A DNA stretch of 51,061 bases from an uncultured Muribaculaceae bacterium. Lineage in GTDB: Bacteria > Bacteroidota > Bacteroidia > Bacteroidales > Muribaculaceae. The notes below the pieces were generated by a model, which ran no database searches, was not told the DNA's origin, and was given only the letters and a program-made list of their open reading frames with translations. Numbering within the stretch: the stretch's first letter is position 1; each line of letters starts with the position of its first letter. Location: NCBI GenBank assembly GCA_947381945.1, contig CANCXM010000023.1:1-51061 (forward strand), given 5' to 3'. A program made the position numbers and the translations under genes. Shown here in pieces: positions 35,182-44,143 of the stretch.

Positions 35182-36003
35182 ATGATTCTTTTCCCGAACG
35201 CAAAAATCAACCTGGGTCTCGACATCATCAGCAAGCGACCGGACGGCTACCACAATATAGAAACAGTGATGTATCCTGTCCCGTGGACCGACGTGCTTGA
35301 AATCGTCCCCGCCAAAGGGGAGGAAAGCACCCTGACGGTCAGCGGACGCAAGGTCGACTGCCCGACTGAGAAAAATCTTGTAATGAAAGCCTATAGGGCT
35401 TTGAGTGAACGGATCTCGCTCCCGCCGGTCGACATCTATCTCCGTAAAATCATCCCCGACGGTGCCGGACTGGGAGGAGGCTCAGCCGACGCTTCGTTCA
35501 CTCTCCGTGGACTCAACGAGCTTTTCGCCCTCGGTCTCAGCGACGACAAACTGGCTGAAACCGCTGCCGGATTGGGTGCCGACTGCCCATTTTTCATCTA
35601 CAACAAGCCGATGCTTTGCACCGGAATCGGGACTGAGTTCGCCCCCGTGGATGTCAACCTCAAAGGCTACTCCATAGTGATAGTCAAACCGGCTGTCAGC
35701 GTCCCGACCGCCCAGGCCTACAGCCGTGTTGTCCCCGCTTTCCCTGACAGCAGAATCAGCGATATCATCAAGGACTCACCCGCTGAATGGCAAGGAGAAA
35801 TGAAAAACGACTTCGAGGCATCAGTCTTCCCCCTCCACCCTGCAGTTGCCGACATCAAGACAAAACTCATTGACATGGGAGCCGTCTATGCGTCCATGTC
35901 GGGTTCAGGCTCCGCCGTCTACGGACTCTTCCGGGGTGACATTTTGGCAGAAGGACTGACAGAGGTTTTCGGCAACTGCGACATCTTCACCGGCGCACTC
36001 TGA
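35182..36003 (+). CDS. ispE: 4-diphosphocytidyl-2-C-methyl-D-erythritol kinase
   Basis: A 273-residue GHMP-family kinase of the MEP pathway for isoprenoid precursors; it phosphorylates CDP-methylerythritol in the cytosol. The N-terminal AKINLGLDIISKRPDGYHNI and the ATP-binding loop PDGAGLGGGSADASF are diagnostic, and GSGSAVYGLF near the C-terminus is the third GHMP motif. The length is normal. It is a single gene with its own promoter and a structured terminator-like element downstream. Confidence 0.96.
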   Translation: MILFPNAKINLGLDIISKRPDGYHNIETVMYPVPWTDVLEIVPAKGEESTLTVSGRKVDCPTEKNLVMKAYRALSERISLPPVDIYLRKIIPDGAGLGGGSADASFTLRGLNELFALGLSDDKLAETAAGLGADCPFFIYNKPMLCTGIGTEFAPVDVNLKGYSIVIVKPAVSVPTAQAYSRVVPAFPDSRISDIIKDSPAEWQGEMKNDFEASVFPLHPAVADIKTKLIDMGAVYASMSGSGSAVYGLFRGDILAEGLTEVFGNCDIFTGAL

Positions 36004-36081
36004 CCCTACGGCCTTCACCCGCGCTTTTTGTTGGGTGATTGAACGTTATAGCTCTCCCGTTGTTGTATTTTTAAATATTAT

Positions 36082-36145
36082 GTTGCCCGAAAAGGATGAA
36101 TGATGCGAAAAAATCATCTTCATCCATGTCTTTGGCAACCTTTTT
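36082..36145 (+). terminator. Nested hairpins with T tract after ispE
   Basis: An outer stem GTTGCC (36082-36087) with GGCAAC (36134-36139), followed by five T (36141-36145), encloses an inner stem GGATGAATGAT (36094-36104) pairing with 36113-36125 with a 2-nt bulge. It probably terminates ispE. It lies about 50-115 bp before grpE, so a role in that leader is possible. Confidence 0.6.
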
Positions 36146-36196
36146 GATGTTATATTATAAAATTAAAGATAAAGATATTAAGATATACGAAGTATT

Positions 36197-36826
36197 ATGA
36201 GCTACAATCCCAATAACCCCAAAGACAAAGCCTCTGGCAAGGAGAGCGATGCCAACATCAACGAAGACGGTGCAATCCTGGACGATGTGCAGGAAGCATT
36301 CGACGAACAGAACTCTACTGAAGAAGAGGAAAACGAGATGATCAACAAACAGCTCTCCGACATCGACGCCCTCAACAAACAGCTTCAGGATGCCGAGGAA
36401 AAACTCGCCAAGGAAAAGAAGGAATATCTCTTCCTCATGGCTGAATTCGACAACTTCCGCAAACGCACCGTAAAGGAAAAATCCGACATAATCAAGAATG
36501 CCGCTGAAAATGTCCTCAAAGGACTTCTTCCCATCGTGGACGATTTCGAACGCGGTCTTGAGGCAAGCGCAAAAATCGACGATCCCGCCTCGATCCGTCA
36601 GGGCATGGAGCTGATTTATCAGAAGCTTGTCAAATTCCTCGCAGCCAACGGCGTAAAACCCATCGAGAGCAACGGCAAACCCTTCGATGCAGAGCTTCAT
36701 GAGGCTATCGCAATGGTGCCCGTCACCGACGAATCACAGAAGGGAATGGTCATCGACACCCCGACAAAAGGATATACAATCAACGATAAAGTGCTCCGCC
36801 ATGCAAAAGTGGCTGTGGGCCAGTAA
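36197..36826 (+). CDS. grpE: Nucleotide exchange factor of DnaK
   Basis: A 209-residue GrpE protein that releases ADP from DnaK. It has an acidic disordered N-terminus (about 1-60), a long coiled coil (about 60-125, EKLAKEKKEYLFLMAEFDNFRKRT) and the C-terminal beta domain (DAELHEAIAMVPV, KGYTINDKVLRHAKVAVGQ). It forms an operon with dnaJ 21 bp downstream. I see no CIRCE-type element upstream; the AT-rich 50 bp before the start has no clear promoter. Confidence 0.96.
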   Translation: MSYNPNNPKDKASGKESDANINEDGAILDDVQEAFDEQNSTEEEENEMINKQLSDIDALNKQLQDAEEKLAKEKKEYLFLMAEFDNFRKRTVKEKSDIIKNAAENVLKGLLPIVDDFERGLEASAKIDDPASIRQGMELIYQKLVKFLAANGVKPIESNGKPFDAELHEAIAMVPVTDESQKGMVIDTPTKGYTINDKVLRHAKVAVGQ

Positions 36827-36847
36827 GGATTTCTACAACACTGTTTC

Positions 36848-38014
36848 ATGGCTACTAAAAGAGATTACTACGAAGTGCTTGGAGTCGACAAGAATGCCGA
36901 CGAAAAGACTATCAAAAGCGCTTACCGAAAGAAGGCCATCCAATATCACCCCGACAAAAATCCGGGCGACAAGGAGGCTGAGGAGAAGTTCAAGGAGGCT
37001 GCCGAAGCCTACGATGTGCTCTCCAACCCCGAAAAGCGCGCTAAATATGACCAGTTCGGTCACAATATGGGTCCGCAGGGATTCCCGGGCGGCGGTGGAG
37101 GCTTCCATGCAGGAGGCTTCTCGATGGAGGACATCTTCTCGCAGTTCGGCGACATTTTCGGTGGCGGTTTTGGCAACATGGGCGGTTTCGAGACCGCTGG
37201 TGGCCGCACACGCCGCCGTCAGCGCCGGGGTTCCGACCTCCGCATAAAGGTCAAGATGACACTCGCGGAGATTGCTACCGGAGTCACCAAGACCCTCAAG
37301 ATTCCTACACTCGTCAAGGATACCCACTGCGACGGCACCGGAGCCAAGGACGGCACGGCATTCACGACATGTCCGACCTGCGGCGGTTCAGGCTCAGTCC
37401 TGCGTCAGCAGCAGACCCTTTTCGGCCTCTCGCAGTCTGCTGTTGAATGTCCGCAGTGTAAGGGCGAGGGCAAGATTATCACCGAAAAGTGCAACTTCTG
37501 CCACGGCGAAGGCGTGATACGCGAGGACCGTACGGTCACTTTCACAATCCCTGCCGGTGTGGCCGACGGACAGACTCTGACCGTGAAGGGACAGGGCAAC
37601 GCCGCCATCCACGGAGGTGTCAACGGCGACCTTCTCGTCGTGATTGAAGAGGTGAAGGACCCCGAACTCATCCGCGACGGCAACGACGTGATTTACAATC
37701 TTATGCTCGACATCCCGACCGCAACACTCGGAGGCTCGGTTGAAGTTCCTACCATCACCGGTCGTGCCCGTCTCAAGATTCCTGCCGGAACTCAGCCCGG
37801 CAAGGTGCTCCGTCTTCGCGGAAAAGGCTTACCCTCGACCGAAGGCTACGGCACAGGCGACGAGCTCATCAACGTCATGGTCTACATCCCCGAGACACTT
37901 ACGGACGATGAAAAGAAGACAATCGAATCGCTGCAGGGCAAACCCAACATGACCCCTAACGAATCGACCAAAAACCGCATCTTCAGCAAACTCCGCCACA
38001 TCTTCGAGTCGTAA
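36848..38014 (+). CDS. dnaJ: Chaperone DnaJ with an altered first zinc motif
   Basis: A 388-residue DnaK co-chaperone. The J domain (residues 1-70) has the HPD motif in YHPDKNPGD; next come the Gly/Phe-rich region (about 75-125), the zinc domain (about 150-230) and the C-terminal substrate-binding domains. Three zinc motifs are intact ([24 protein letters not shown]), but the first reads DTHCDGTG, with Asp in place of the first Cys. Seven of eight zinc cysteines remain, so site I would have three Cys plus possibly Asp. Whether this is normal for the lineage is unknown. It is transcribed with grpE and followed by a clear terminator. Confidence 0.96.
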   Translation: MATKRDYYEVLGVDKNADEKTIKSAYRKKAIQYHPDKNPGDKEAEEKFKEAAEAYDVLSNPEKRAKYDQFGHNMGPQGFPGGGGGFHAGGFSMEDIFSQFGDIFGGGFGNMGGFETAGGRTRRRQRRGSDLRIKVKMTLAEIATGVTKTLKIPTLVKDTHCDGTGAKDGTAFTTCPTCGGSGSVLRQQQTLFGLSQSAVECPQCKGEGKIITEKCNFCHGEGVIREDRTVTFTIPAGVADGQTLTVKGQGNAAIHGGVNGDLLVVIEEVKDPELIRDGNDVIYNLMLDIPTATLGGSVEVPTITGRARLKIPAGTQPGKVLRLRGKGLPSTEGYGTGDELINVMVYIPETLTDDEKKTIESLQGKPNMTPNESTKNRIFSKLRHIFES

Positions 38015-38037
38015 GGAAAACGGTTTCTAAAAACAAT

Positions 38038-38070
38038 AAAAAATCACGGTGCCATGCGCCGTGATTTTTT
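38038..38070. terminator. Bidirectional terminator after dnaJ
   Basis: AAAAAATCACGG (38038-38049) pairs with CCGTGATTTTTT (38059-38070), a perfect 12-bp stem with a 9-nt loop. It lies between the convergent dnaJ gene and the orphan gene ending at 38088, and gives a T tract in both directions. Confidence 0.9.
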
Positions 38071-38087
38071 ATTTTGGTTATTTTATA

Positions 38088-39296
38088 CTATCTTAATTTT
38101 ACAATCGGGCTATCCTTTCTTAAATTCTGCATATAGACCTCTACATCCGGAATGACATCCCCATTCTTTATGACAGAATCCATGTTACGCACATCGTTCA
38201 GATGATTAAGGAAAGAGGTTTTATCATAAAGCATCAAATCAATGTAACCTCTGCCACGTTCACCCAAGGAATATCCTACATATTCACATATCTTGTCACC
38301 TGAAACGGTTATGTCGCCACATTTCAAGCCCATCTCTTTGAGATAGCTCATAAAATCTTCCTCCCTCAGACTGCCCGGATTTGTAACCGTAAGAAAAACC
38401 GGTTCCACCCCAAAGGCCATCAATTTATCATACACGGGGTTATTCTTCTCAAAATAGTTCATCGTAAGGTCCGGTAGTCTTGATGCACCATAGACCATAT
38501 CCTCGCGAAGTTTAAGCCCATTGCCCGGTTTGTGTCTGAAATACGTCATAGCTGCGGGCCTCCTGACATCATATTCCAGACCCTTTTCTTCAACGCTCTT
38601 TTTGAGAACCGGAAGAAGCTTCGTCAGTGGTATCATCCCGGTGACAGGCTTGGAAAGACACTCTATATATCCCACATAATCCGACACTCCGACTTCACCG
38701 AGCACGATTTCAAGAATCAATAGATAGGACATATATTCATCCTTCTCACTTTTCAAGCCCGCGACTGCAGGATGAAAACATCCGAGATTAAATTTCGTAC
38801 CCTCAGTATCCTTTGAAATGAGAATCTTCACATCAGCAGCCGACATCTCCACACCTCCAATTCCCCAGCTCAAATCATTATTGTTCGGTTGTCTGCACGG
38901 GAAGAAAGTCCATTTCCTTTTCACTCCTTCCGGTGCCATACTTATCAATTGATTATAGAGGTCAAAACGCTCGCGCTCACCTTCAACCGCAAAAGTAAAT
39001 TCCCGATTGGATCCAATCTGGAAATAAATATCACCACCAAAAACCGACAGACCCTCTTGGATAACTCCCGGCAGAATTTCAAGCCGATTGGCGGCTATCT
39101 CATCTATCTTTTTCTCATTATGCCCGAACCAGCTCCAAAACTGTCTTGCACGTTCATTAAAACAAACACTATCTCCTCGCTCCGCTGAACGGCTCTTGGT
39201 CTTCGCTTTCACGCATAAAGGCATGACAAGCACAATTAACATAGTCGAAACTATGACACTTACATGATTACCTAAAAATTTTATCAATTCATTCAT
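38088..39296 (-). CDS. Uncharacterised membrane-anchored protein
   Basis: A 402-residue protein I do not recognise. It has one hydrophobic N-terminal segment (about residues 10-30, VSVIVSTMLIVLVMPLCV), so it is anchored or exported. After that comes FWSWFGHNEKKIDE, a tryptophan-phenylalanine motif seen at the start of several uncharacterised bacterial families, then alternating beta-strand and helical sequence without known catalytic motifs. It is more AT-rich than its neighbours, which may point to transfer. It is a single gene: dnaJ is convergent and mazG faces away. The likely -7 element is TACCTTTG at 39319-39326 on the minus strand. Confidence 0.7.
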   Translation of the reverse strand: MNELIKFLGNHVSVIVSTMLIVLVMPLCVKAKTKSRSAERGDSVCFNERARQFWSWFGHNEKKIDEIAANRLEILPGVIQEGLSVFGGDIYFQIGSNREFTFAVEGERERFDLYNQLISMAPEGVKRKWTFFPCRQPNNNDLSWGIGGVEMSAADVKILISKDTEGTKFNLGCFHPAVAGLKSEKDEYMSYLLILEIVLGEVGVSDYVGYIECLSKPVTGMIPLTKLLPVLKKSVEEKGLEYDVRRPAAMTYFRHKPGNGLKLREDMVYGASRLPDLTMNYFEKNNPVYDKLMAFGVEPVFLTVTNPGSLREEDFMSYLKEMGLKCGDITVSGDKICEYVGYSLGERGRGYIDLMLYDKTSFLNHLNDVRNMDSVIKNGDVIPDVEVYMQNLRKDSPIVKLR

Positions 39297-39318
39297 GGTA
39301 AAGATTCTTTATGATATG

Positions 39319-39366
39319 CAAAGGTAATAAATTAAAGTATATAATTGATTTTTTTGACTATATTTG
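39319..39366. promoter_or_regulatory. Divergent -7 elements in the 328-bp gap
   Basis: Minus-strand TACCTTTG (39319-39326) lies 23 bp before the orphan gene start, and plus-strand TATATTTG (39359-39366) lies 25 bp before the short frame at 39391. Both match TAnnTTTG. No good -33 boxes are seen. Confidence 0.45.
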
Positions 39367-39390
39367 CAAAAATCAATATTACCCTGTAAT

Positions 39391-39501
39391 ATGCCAGAAA
39401 TAAATTTCATCCAATACGGATTGAACCGTGTGACCATAGAATGGGCCAACGGTGCCGACCTCGCCCCTGAATTCCTGTATGAGATCGGAACGGTTGCATG
39501 A
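39391..39501 (+). CDS. Short 36-codon frame, small protein or gene remnant
   Basis: ATG 39391 to TGA 39499-39501 encodes 36 residues (starting MPEINFIQYGLNRVTIEW, ending YEIGTVA). Codon use resembles the neighbouring genes (GCC, CTC, ATC), and a -7 element lies 25 bp upstream, so the frame may be translated. I recognise no family. It could equally be the 5' remnant of a deleted gene. The rest of the gap (39502-39591) shows nothing except the mazG promoter. Confidence 0.35.
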   Translation: MPEINFIQYGLNRVTIEWANGADLAPEFLYEIGTVA

Positions 39502-39591
39502 CAACCATTCTCCCGACTTATTTTCCCACCCCCTCTGACATCCTCCCCACAATGTTATCACGGGAATTTTCTTTTTGTGCAATGGATTTCG

Positions 39592-39599
39592 TAACTTTG
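39592..39599 (+). promoter_or_regulatory. -7 element of the mazG promoter
   Basis: TAACTTTG matches the TAnnTTTG consensus and lies 25 bp before the mazG ATG. A TTTTTG stretch at 39572-39577 is upstream but closer than the usual spacing. Confidence 0.55.
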
Positions 39600-39624
39600 C
39601 ATATATAAATAAAGAATACACTCC

Positions 39625-40404
39625 ATGCATACACGCGAAGAAAAAATAGAAGCGCTCGGGAGGGTCATCGACACCCTCGACATCCTGCGCGTCAAATGTC
39701 CGTGGGACGCGAAACAGACCAACGAATCCCTGCGCCCCAACACCATCGAGGAAGTATATGAACTGTGCGACGCACTCATCAACGACGACAACACCAACAT
39801 CCGCAAGGAGCTTGGCGACGTCCTGCTCCATGTGCTCTTCTACTCAAAAATTGGAGAGGAAAAGGAAGCTTTCGACATTGCCGATGTCTGCGACGCACTT
39901 AATGAGAAACTCATCTTCCGTCACCCCCACGTCTTCGGTTCGACCAACGTAAACTCCACCGATGAAGTCCTGCAGAACTGGGAAGAGCTGAAACTGAAAG
40001 AAAAGGGTGGCAACAAGACTGTGCTTTCCGGAGTGCCCCGCGCCCTTCCGGCCATGATCAAGGCTGACCGCATTCAGGAGAAAGCTGCCAACGTAGGCTT
40101 CGACTGGGAGCGCCCCGAGCAAGTCTGGGACAAAGTGCGCGAGGAAATGGCCGAATTTGAGGAGACGGTAGCCGAAAAATCACCCGAACGGATGGAAGAA
40201 GAGATGGGCGACCTGCTTTTCAGTGTCATCAACGCTGCCCGGCTCTACAAAATCAATCCCGAGAACGCTCTCGAAAAGACCAACAAGAAATTCATCGCCC
40301 GCTTCAACCATCTCGAAAAACGCGCCCACGAAATGGGCAAGGAACTGCGCGACATGACTCTCGCTGAAATGGATGCCATCTGGGAAGAGGCCAAGAAACT
40401 CTAA
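39625..40404 (+). CDS. mazG: Nucleoside triphosphate pyrophosphohydrolase
   Basis: A 259-residue MazG protein that hydrolyses NTPs and dNTPs to monophosphates, cleaning the nucleotide pool. Both MazG halves are present: the first with KCPWDAKQTNESLRPNTIEEVYEL and ELGDVLLHVLFYS (the EExxE and ExxD metal ligands), the second with EEMAEFEETVAEKSPERMEEEMGDLLFSVIN. The length matches the E. coli enzyme. It is followed after 15 bp by a PD-(D/E)XK nuclease gene, so the two probably share a transcript. Confidence 0.96.
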   Translation: MHTREEKIEALGRVIDTLDILRVKCPWDAKQTNESLRPNTIEEVYELCDALINDDNTNIRKELGDVLLHVLFYSKIGEEKEAFDIADVCDALNEKLIFRHPHVFGSTNVNSTDEVLQNWEELKLKEKGGNKTVLSGVPRALPAMIKADRIQEKAANVGFDWERPEQVWDKVREEMAEFEETVAEKSPERMEEEMGDLLFSVINAARLYKINPENALEKTNKKFIARFNHLEKRAHEMGKELRDMTLAEMDAIWEEAKKL

Positions 40405-40419
40405 AACCTCCGAACCCCG

Positions 40420-41193
40420 ATGAATTTCAACGAACTCAACTCCCACCCCCGCGACCCGCACCTGAATTTTGATGCCGAGAGCCATACCTACACTCTCGGA
40501 GGAAAGACCCTCTCGTCAGTCACAACCATCGTCGAAGACTGTTTCCCTAAATTCGATGCCGACTACTGGGCTGCCCGCAAAGCTCCCGCACTCGGCATAA
40601 GCCCCGCCGAACTCAAGGCGCAATGGGAAGCAAACGCCAAACGCTCACGCGACCTCGGCACAGCGATGCACGAGAAAATCGAACGCTACTACCTCGGCGA
40701 AGATGCCGGCGACGACGGTGATGCCTACACCCTCTTCCGCCACTTCGCTGCCGCCGAGCGCCTCTACCCCTACCGCACAGAGTGGCGAATCTACATGGAG
40801 GAATATGGCGTGGCCGGTACCCTCGACTTTCTCGAACGTCGTCCCGACGGCACCTTTAATATATATGACTGGAAACGCTCAAAGAAGCTCATTGCCGCCG
40901 ACGGCTCAGTCGAACAGACAAACCGCTACGGCAAACGCGGATTCTTCCCTGTCGGGCATCTCCACGACTGTTCCTTCCACCACTACGCCCTGCAGTTGAG
41001 CATCTACCGCTTCATTCTTGAAAACTGCTACGGAATACCGGTGACACATCTGAAACTCGGAGTCTTCCACCCAGACTATCCGATGGCCTACATTGTCCCC
41101 GTCCCCTATCTCCGCACCGAAGCCGAAGCCGTCCTCCGCAATCATGCCTCGCAGGTGGCCTATATGGAAAAATGGGCGGAAGCCATTTGTTAA
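40420..41193 (+). CDS. PD-(D/E)XK-superfamily nuclease
   Basis: A 257-residue protein of the PD-(D/E)XK superfamily, close to the RecB-like nuclease domain. GTAMHEKIERYYLGE (residues about 86-100) is the helix seen before the core, and the active site is in AGTLDFLERRPDGTFNIYDWKRSKK, where Asp, Asp and Lys form the D-(D/E)XK pattern. The QLSIYRFILE helix that follows is also typical. It has no signal peptide or helicase domain. Its role may be in DNA repair or recombination, but the biological substrate is unknown. It follows mazG by 15 bp and ends in a terminator. Confidence 0.82.
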   Translation: MNFNELNSHPRDPHLNFDAESHTYTLGGKTLSSVTTIVEDCFPKFDADYWAARKAPALGISPAELKAQWEANAKRSRDLGTAMHEKIERYYLGEDAGDDGDAYTLFRHFAAAERLYPYRTEWRIYMEEYGVAGTLDFLERRPDGTFNIYDWKRSKKLIAADGSVEQTNRYGKRGFFPVGHLHDCSFHHYALQLSIYRFILENCYGIPVTHLKLGVFHPDYPMAYIVPVPYLRTEAEAVLRNHASQVAYMEKWAEAIC

Positions 41194-41203
41194 AAATCAC
41201 TAA

Positions 41204-41236
41204 AAAGCGGATAAAAAAGTAACTTTTATCCGCTTT
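41204..41236 (+). terminator. Terminator after the nuclease gene
   Basis: AAAGCGGATAAAA (41204-41216) pairs perfectly with TTTTATCCGCTTT (41224-41236), a 13-bp stem with a 7-nt loop, 10 bp after the stop codon. Confidence 0.88.
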
Positions 41237-41299
41237 CTCGCGTCTAATGAACCAAAAAACAACAAAACCATATCATCACAATTTTCTTAATCATTCATC

Positions 41300-44143
41300 A
41301 TGATGAAAGCTAAAACCAGACTGATGTCGGCATTGGTACTCATTGCTTGCGTACTCCTGCCCGGCATAGTCAGAGCACAGGCACAGAACCCGATGCTCCA
41401 GCCGCTTCCGGTCGACACCGCCGTCCGTATCGGCAAACTTCCCAATGGACTGACCTACTACATCCGCCACAACGAGTATCCCAAAGGACAAGCGGATTTC
41501 TACATCGCGCAGAATGTCGGCTCTATCCTCGAAGAGGACAACCAGCGCGGTCTCGCCCACTTCCTCGAACACATGTGCTTCAACGGAACCACCAATTTCC
41601 CCGGCAGCTCGCTCCGCGACTGGCTTGAGACAATCGGTGTGAAATTCGGTGCCAACCTCAATGCCTACACCGGTGTCGACGAAACCGTCTACAACATCAA
41701 CAACGTTCCCGTCGCACGCGAGAGCGTTCAGGACTCCTGCCTCCTCATCCTCCACGACTGGGCCAACGACCTCACCCTCGACCCCAAGGAGATTGACAAG
41801 GAGCGCGGTGTCATCCACGAAGAATGGCGTCGCTCCATGCAGGGCCAGATGCGCATCATCGAGAAACTCCTCCCCATCATCTATCCCAATTCCAAGTATG
41901 GCCACCGTCTCCCCATCGGCACAATGGAAGTTGTCGACAACTTCGCTCCCCAGGCCCTCCGCGACTACTATGAGAAATGGTATCGTCCCGACCAGCAGGC
42001 CATCGTTGTCGTAGGCGACATCGACGTTGACCGCATCGAAGGCAAGATAAAGGAAATGTTCTCGTCAATCGAAATGCCTGAAAATCCCGCTGAGCGTGTC
42101 TATGAGCCTGTCCCCGACCATAAGGGTACAATCTATGCGATGGGCAGCGATCCCGAGCAGAAAAATCTCGTCGCCCAACTCATGTTCATCTCCGATCCCC
42201 TCCCCAAAGAGATGAAAAACACCCCGATGTACTATGCCAACAGCTACATCGAAGGCATGATTTCCTCGATGATCAACAACCGCATCAACGAAATCGCCTC
42301 CAAGCCCGACGCTCCCTTCGCCGGTGCAGGTGTTGACTTCGGCGGCTTCTTCCTTTCATCGAAAGTCAAGGATGCGATGACCGGCTTTACAGCTTCGAAG
42401 AGCAACGACATCATCGCTCCCCTTCAGGCTGTCTACCGCGAAATCCTCCGCGCACAGCGTGGCGGTTTCACCCAGAGCGAATACGAACGTGCACGCAACG
42501 AATATCTTTCGGCTATCGAGCGCGTCTACAACAACCGTGCCACCCGCGAGAACGGCACCTTCGTCAATGAATATGTCGGAAACTTCAAGGACCACGAGCC
42601 TATCCCCGGCATCGAGACCGAATGGCCCCTCATCCAGCAGATTGCCATGAGCATCCCCGTCCAGGTCATCAACCAGACAATGGCCCAGGCCGTGACTCCC
42701 GACAACCGCGTCCTCATGATTCTCTCGCCCGAGGCTGAGGGATATACCCTCCCCACTGAACAGCAGCTCGCCGACGCTCTCGCCGCAGTTGATGCCGAAA
42801 ACATCGAAGCCTTCGTCGACGAAGTCAAGTCCGAACCCCTCATCCCCTCCGAACCCGTAGCCGGAAGCGTTGTCAACACTACCGACAACAGCAAATGGGG
42901 CACCACCGAATGGACCCTCTCCAACGGTGCAAAGGTCATCGTGAAGTCAACCAAGTTCAAGGAGGACGAAATCCTCTTCTCGGCCTACGCCAAGGGTGGC
43001 ACAGCCGCTTACTCCGATGACTACACCAACACCCTCCTCTTCCTCCCCGTGACCATCGGCAACTACGGCCTCGGTTCCTACACCAACACCGACCTCAGCA
43101 AGTACACTGCCGGCAAGCAGGCTTCGCTCGGAATCTCCTTCGGCGACTACAGCCGCTCAATGGGCGGTTCGGCCACTCCCAAGGACCTCCCCACACTCAT
43201 GGAACTCATCTACATGGGCTTCAAGGACATCGAGCTTACCGAGGATGAATTTGCCGCCCTCCAGAAATCCTACAGCGGCATTCTTGCCAATCAGGAAAAG
43301 AGCCCCGAATACATCTTCCAGAAGAACATCCTCGGCTCTCTCTACTCTTCACCCCGCCGTCAGGCCCTCAATTCAGAGGCAGTCGACGGTGCATCACTCG
43401 CCCAGACCCTCGAAATCGCCCACGCAATGACTTCCAACGCAGCTGACTGGACCTTCGTATTCGTCGGCAATGTCGACCCCGCTGTCCTCAAGCCCCTCGT
43501 TGAGAAATACATCGCATCCCTCCCCGGCGACCCCAAGACTGCTGTCACAAAGGTCGACGCCTACAACCCCGCCCTCTTCATGGCCGGTGGCTCCAAGACT
43601 GACACCTTCACCACACCAATGTCAACTCCGCAGACCTACGTCGCAATCATCGAGAGTGGCGACATGGACTTCACTCCCAAAAACTCCATGCTTGCCTCAA
43701 TCGTGGGTCAGATTCTAACCAACCGTCTCATCAAGACTGTCCGCGAGGAAATGGGTGCCGTCTACTCAATCAGCGCTGCCGGTCAGCTTGACCGCACAGG
43801 CATCCATCCTGCTTCAATCATGTCGTCCTTCCCAATGAAGCCCGAGATGAAGGATGAAGTCCTTCCCTTCATCAAGCAGCAGTTCAAGGAGATGGAATCC
43901 AACGTCACTGCCGACGAACTCAACCCCATCAAGGAATACATGGTCAAGGTCTTCACCGAGAACCGCGAGAAGAACCCCGCATGGCGTCAGGCAATCCTCG
44001 CAAACCTCTCCAACGGTGTCGACACCTTCAACGGCAATGTTGACGTGATGAACTCAATCACAATTCAGGACGTGATGGACTACATGAAGGCCCTCAACGC
44101 CCAGAACAACTACCGCGTCGTCATCCTCGACCCCGCAAAATAA
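41300..44143 (+). CDS. M16-family zinc metallopeptidase, exported
   Basis: A 947-residue pitrilysin-type peptidase with two M16 halves in one chain. A signal peptide is present (about residues 1-26, ending in RAQAQ). The inverted zinc motif is His87-Phe-Leu-Glu90-His91 in AHFLEHMCFNGT; the downstream ligand is in the GVDETVYNI/HEEWRRS region. The second half (from about residue 520) has the fold but no HxxEH, as is normal for the inactive half. Such enzymes degrade peptides in the periplasm. Met1 and Met2 are adjacent (41300 or 41303). It is a single gene; codon use is strongly C-biased, which suggests high expression. Confidence 0.93.
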   Translation: MMKAKTRLMSALVLIACVLLPGIVRAQAQNPMLQPLPVDTAVRIGKLPNGLTYYIRHNEYPKGQADFYIAQNVGSILEEDNQRGLAHFLEHMCFNGTTNFPGSSLRDWLETIGVKFGANLNAYTGVDETVYNINNVPVARESVQDSCLLILHDWANDLTLDPKEIDKERGVIHEEWRRSMQGQMRIIEKLLPIIYPNSKYGHRLPIGTMEVVDNFAPQALRDYYEKWYRPDQQAIVVVGDIDVDRIEGKIKEMFSSIEMPENPAERVYEPVPDHKGTIYAMGSDPEQKNLVAQLMFISDPLPKEMKNTPMYYANSYIEGMISSMINNRINEIASKPDAPFAGAGVDFGGFFLSSKVKDAMTGFTASKSNDIIAPLQAVYREILRAQRGGFTQSEYERARNEYLSAIERVYNNRATRENGTFVNEYVGNFKDHEPIPGIETEWPLIQQIAMSIPVQVINQTMAQAVTPDNRVLMILSPEAEGYTLPTEQQLADALAAVDAENIEAFVDEVKSEPLIPSEPVAGSVVNTTDNSKWGTTEWTLSNGAKVIVKSTKFKEDEILFSAYAKGGTAAYSDDYTNTLLFLPVTIGNYGLGSYTNTDLSKYTAGKQASLGISFGDYSRSMGGSATPKDLPTLMELIYMGFKDIELTEDEFAALQKSYSGILANQEKSPEYIFQKNILGSLYSSPRRQALNSEAVDGASLAQTLEIAHAMTSNAADWTFVFVGNVDPAVLKPLVEKYIASLPGDPKTAVTKVDAYNPALFMAGGSKTDTFTTPMSTPQTYVAIIESGDMDFTPKNSMLASIVGQILTNRLIKTVREEMGAVYSISAAGQLDRTGIHPASIMSSFPMKPEMKDEVLPFIKQQFKEMESNVTADELNPIKEYMVKVFTENREKNPAWRQAILANLSNGVDTFNGNVDVMNSITIQDVMDYMKALNAQNNYRVVILDPAK

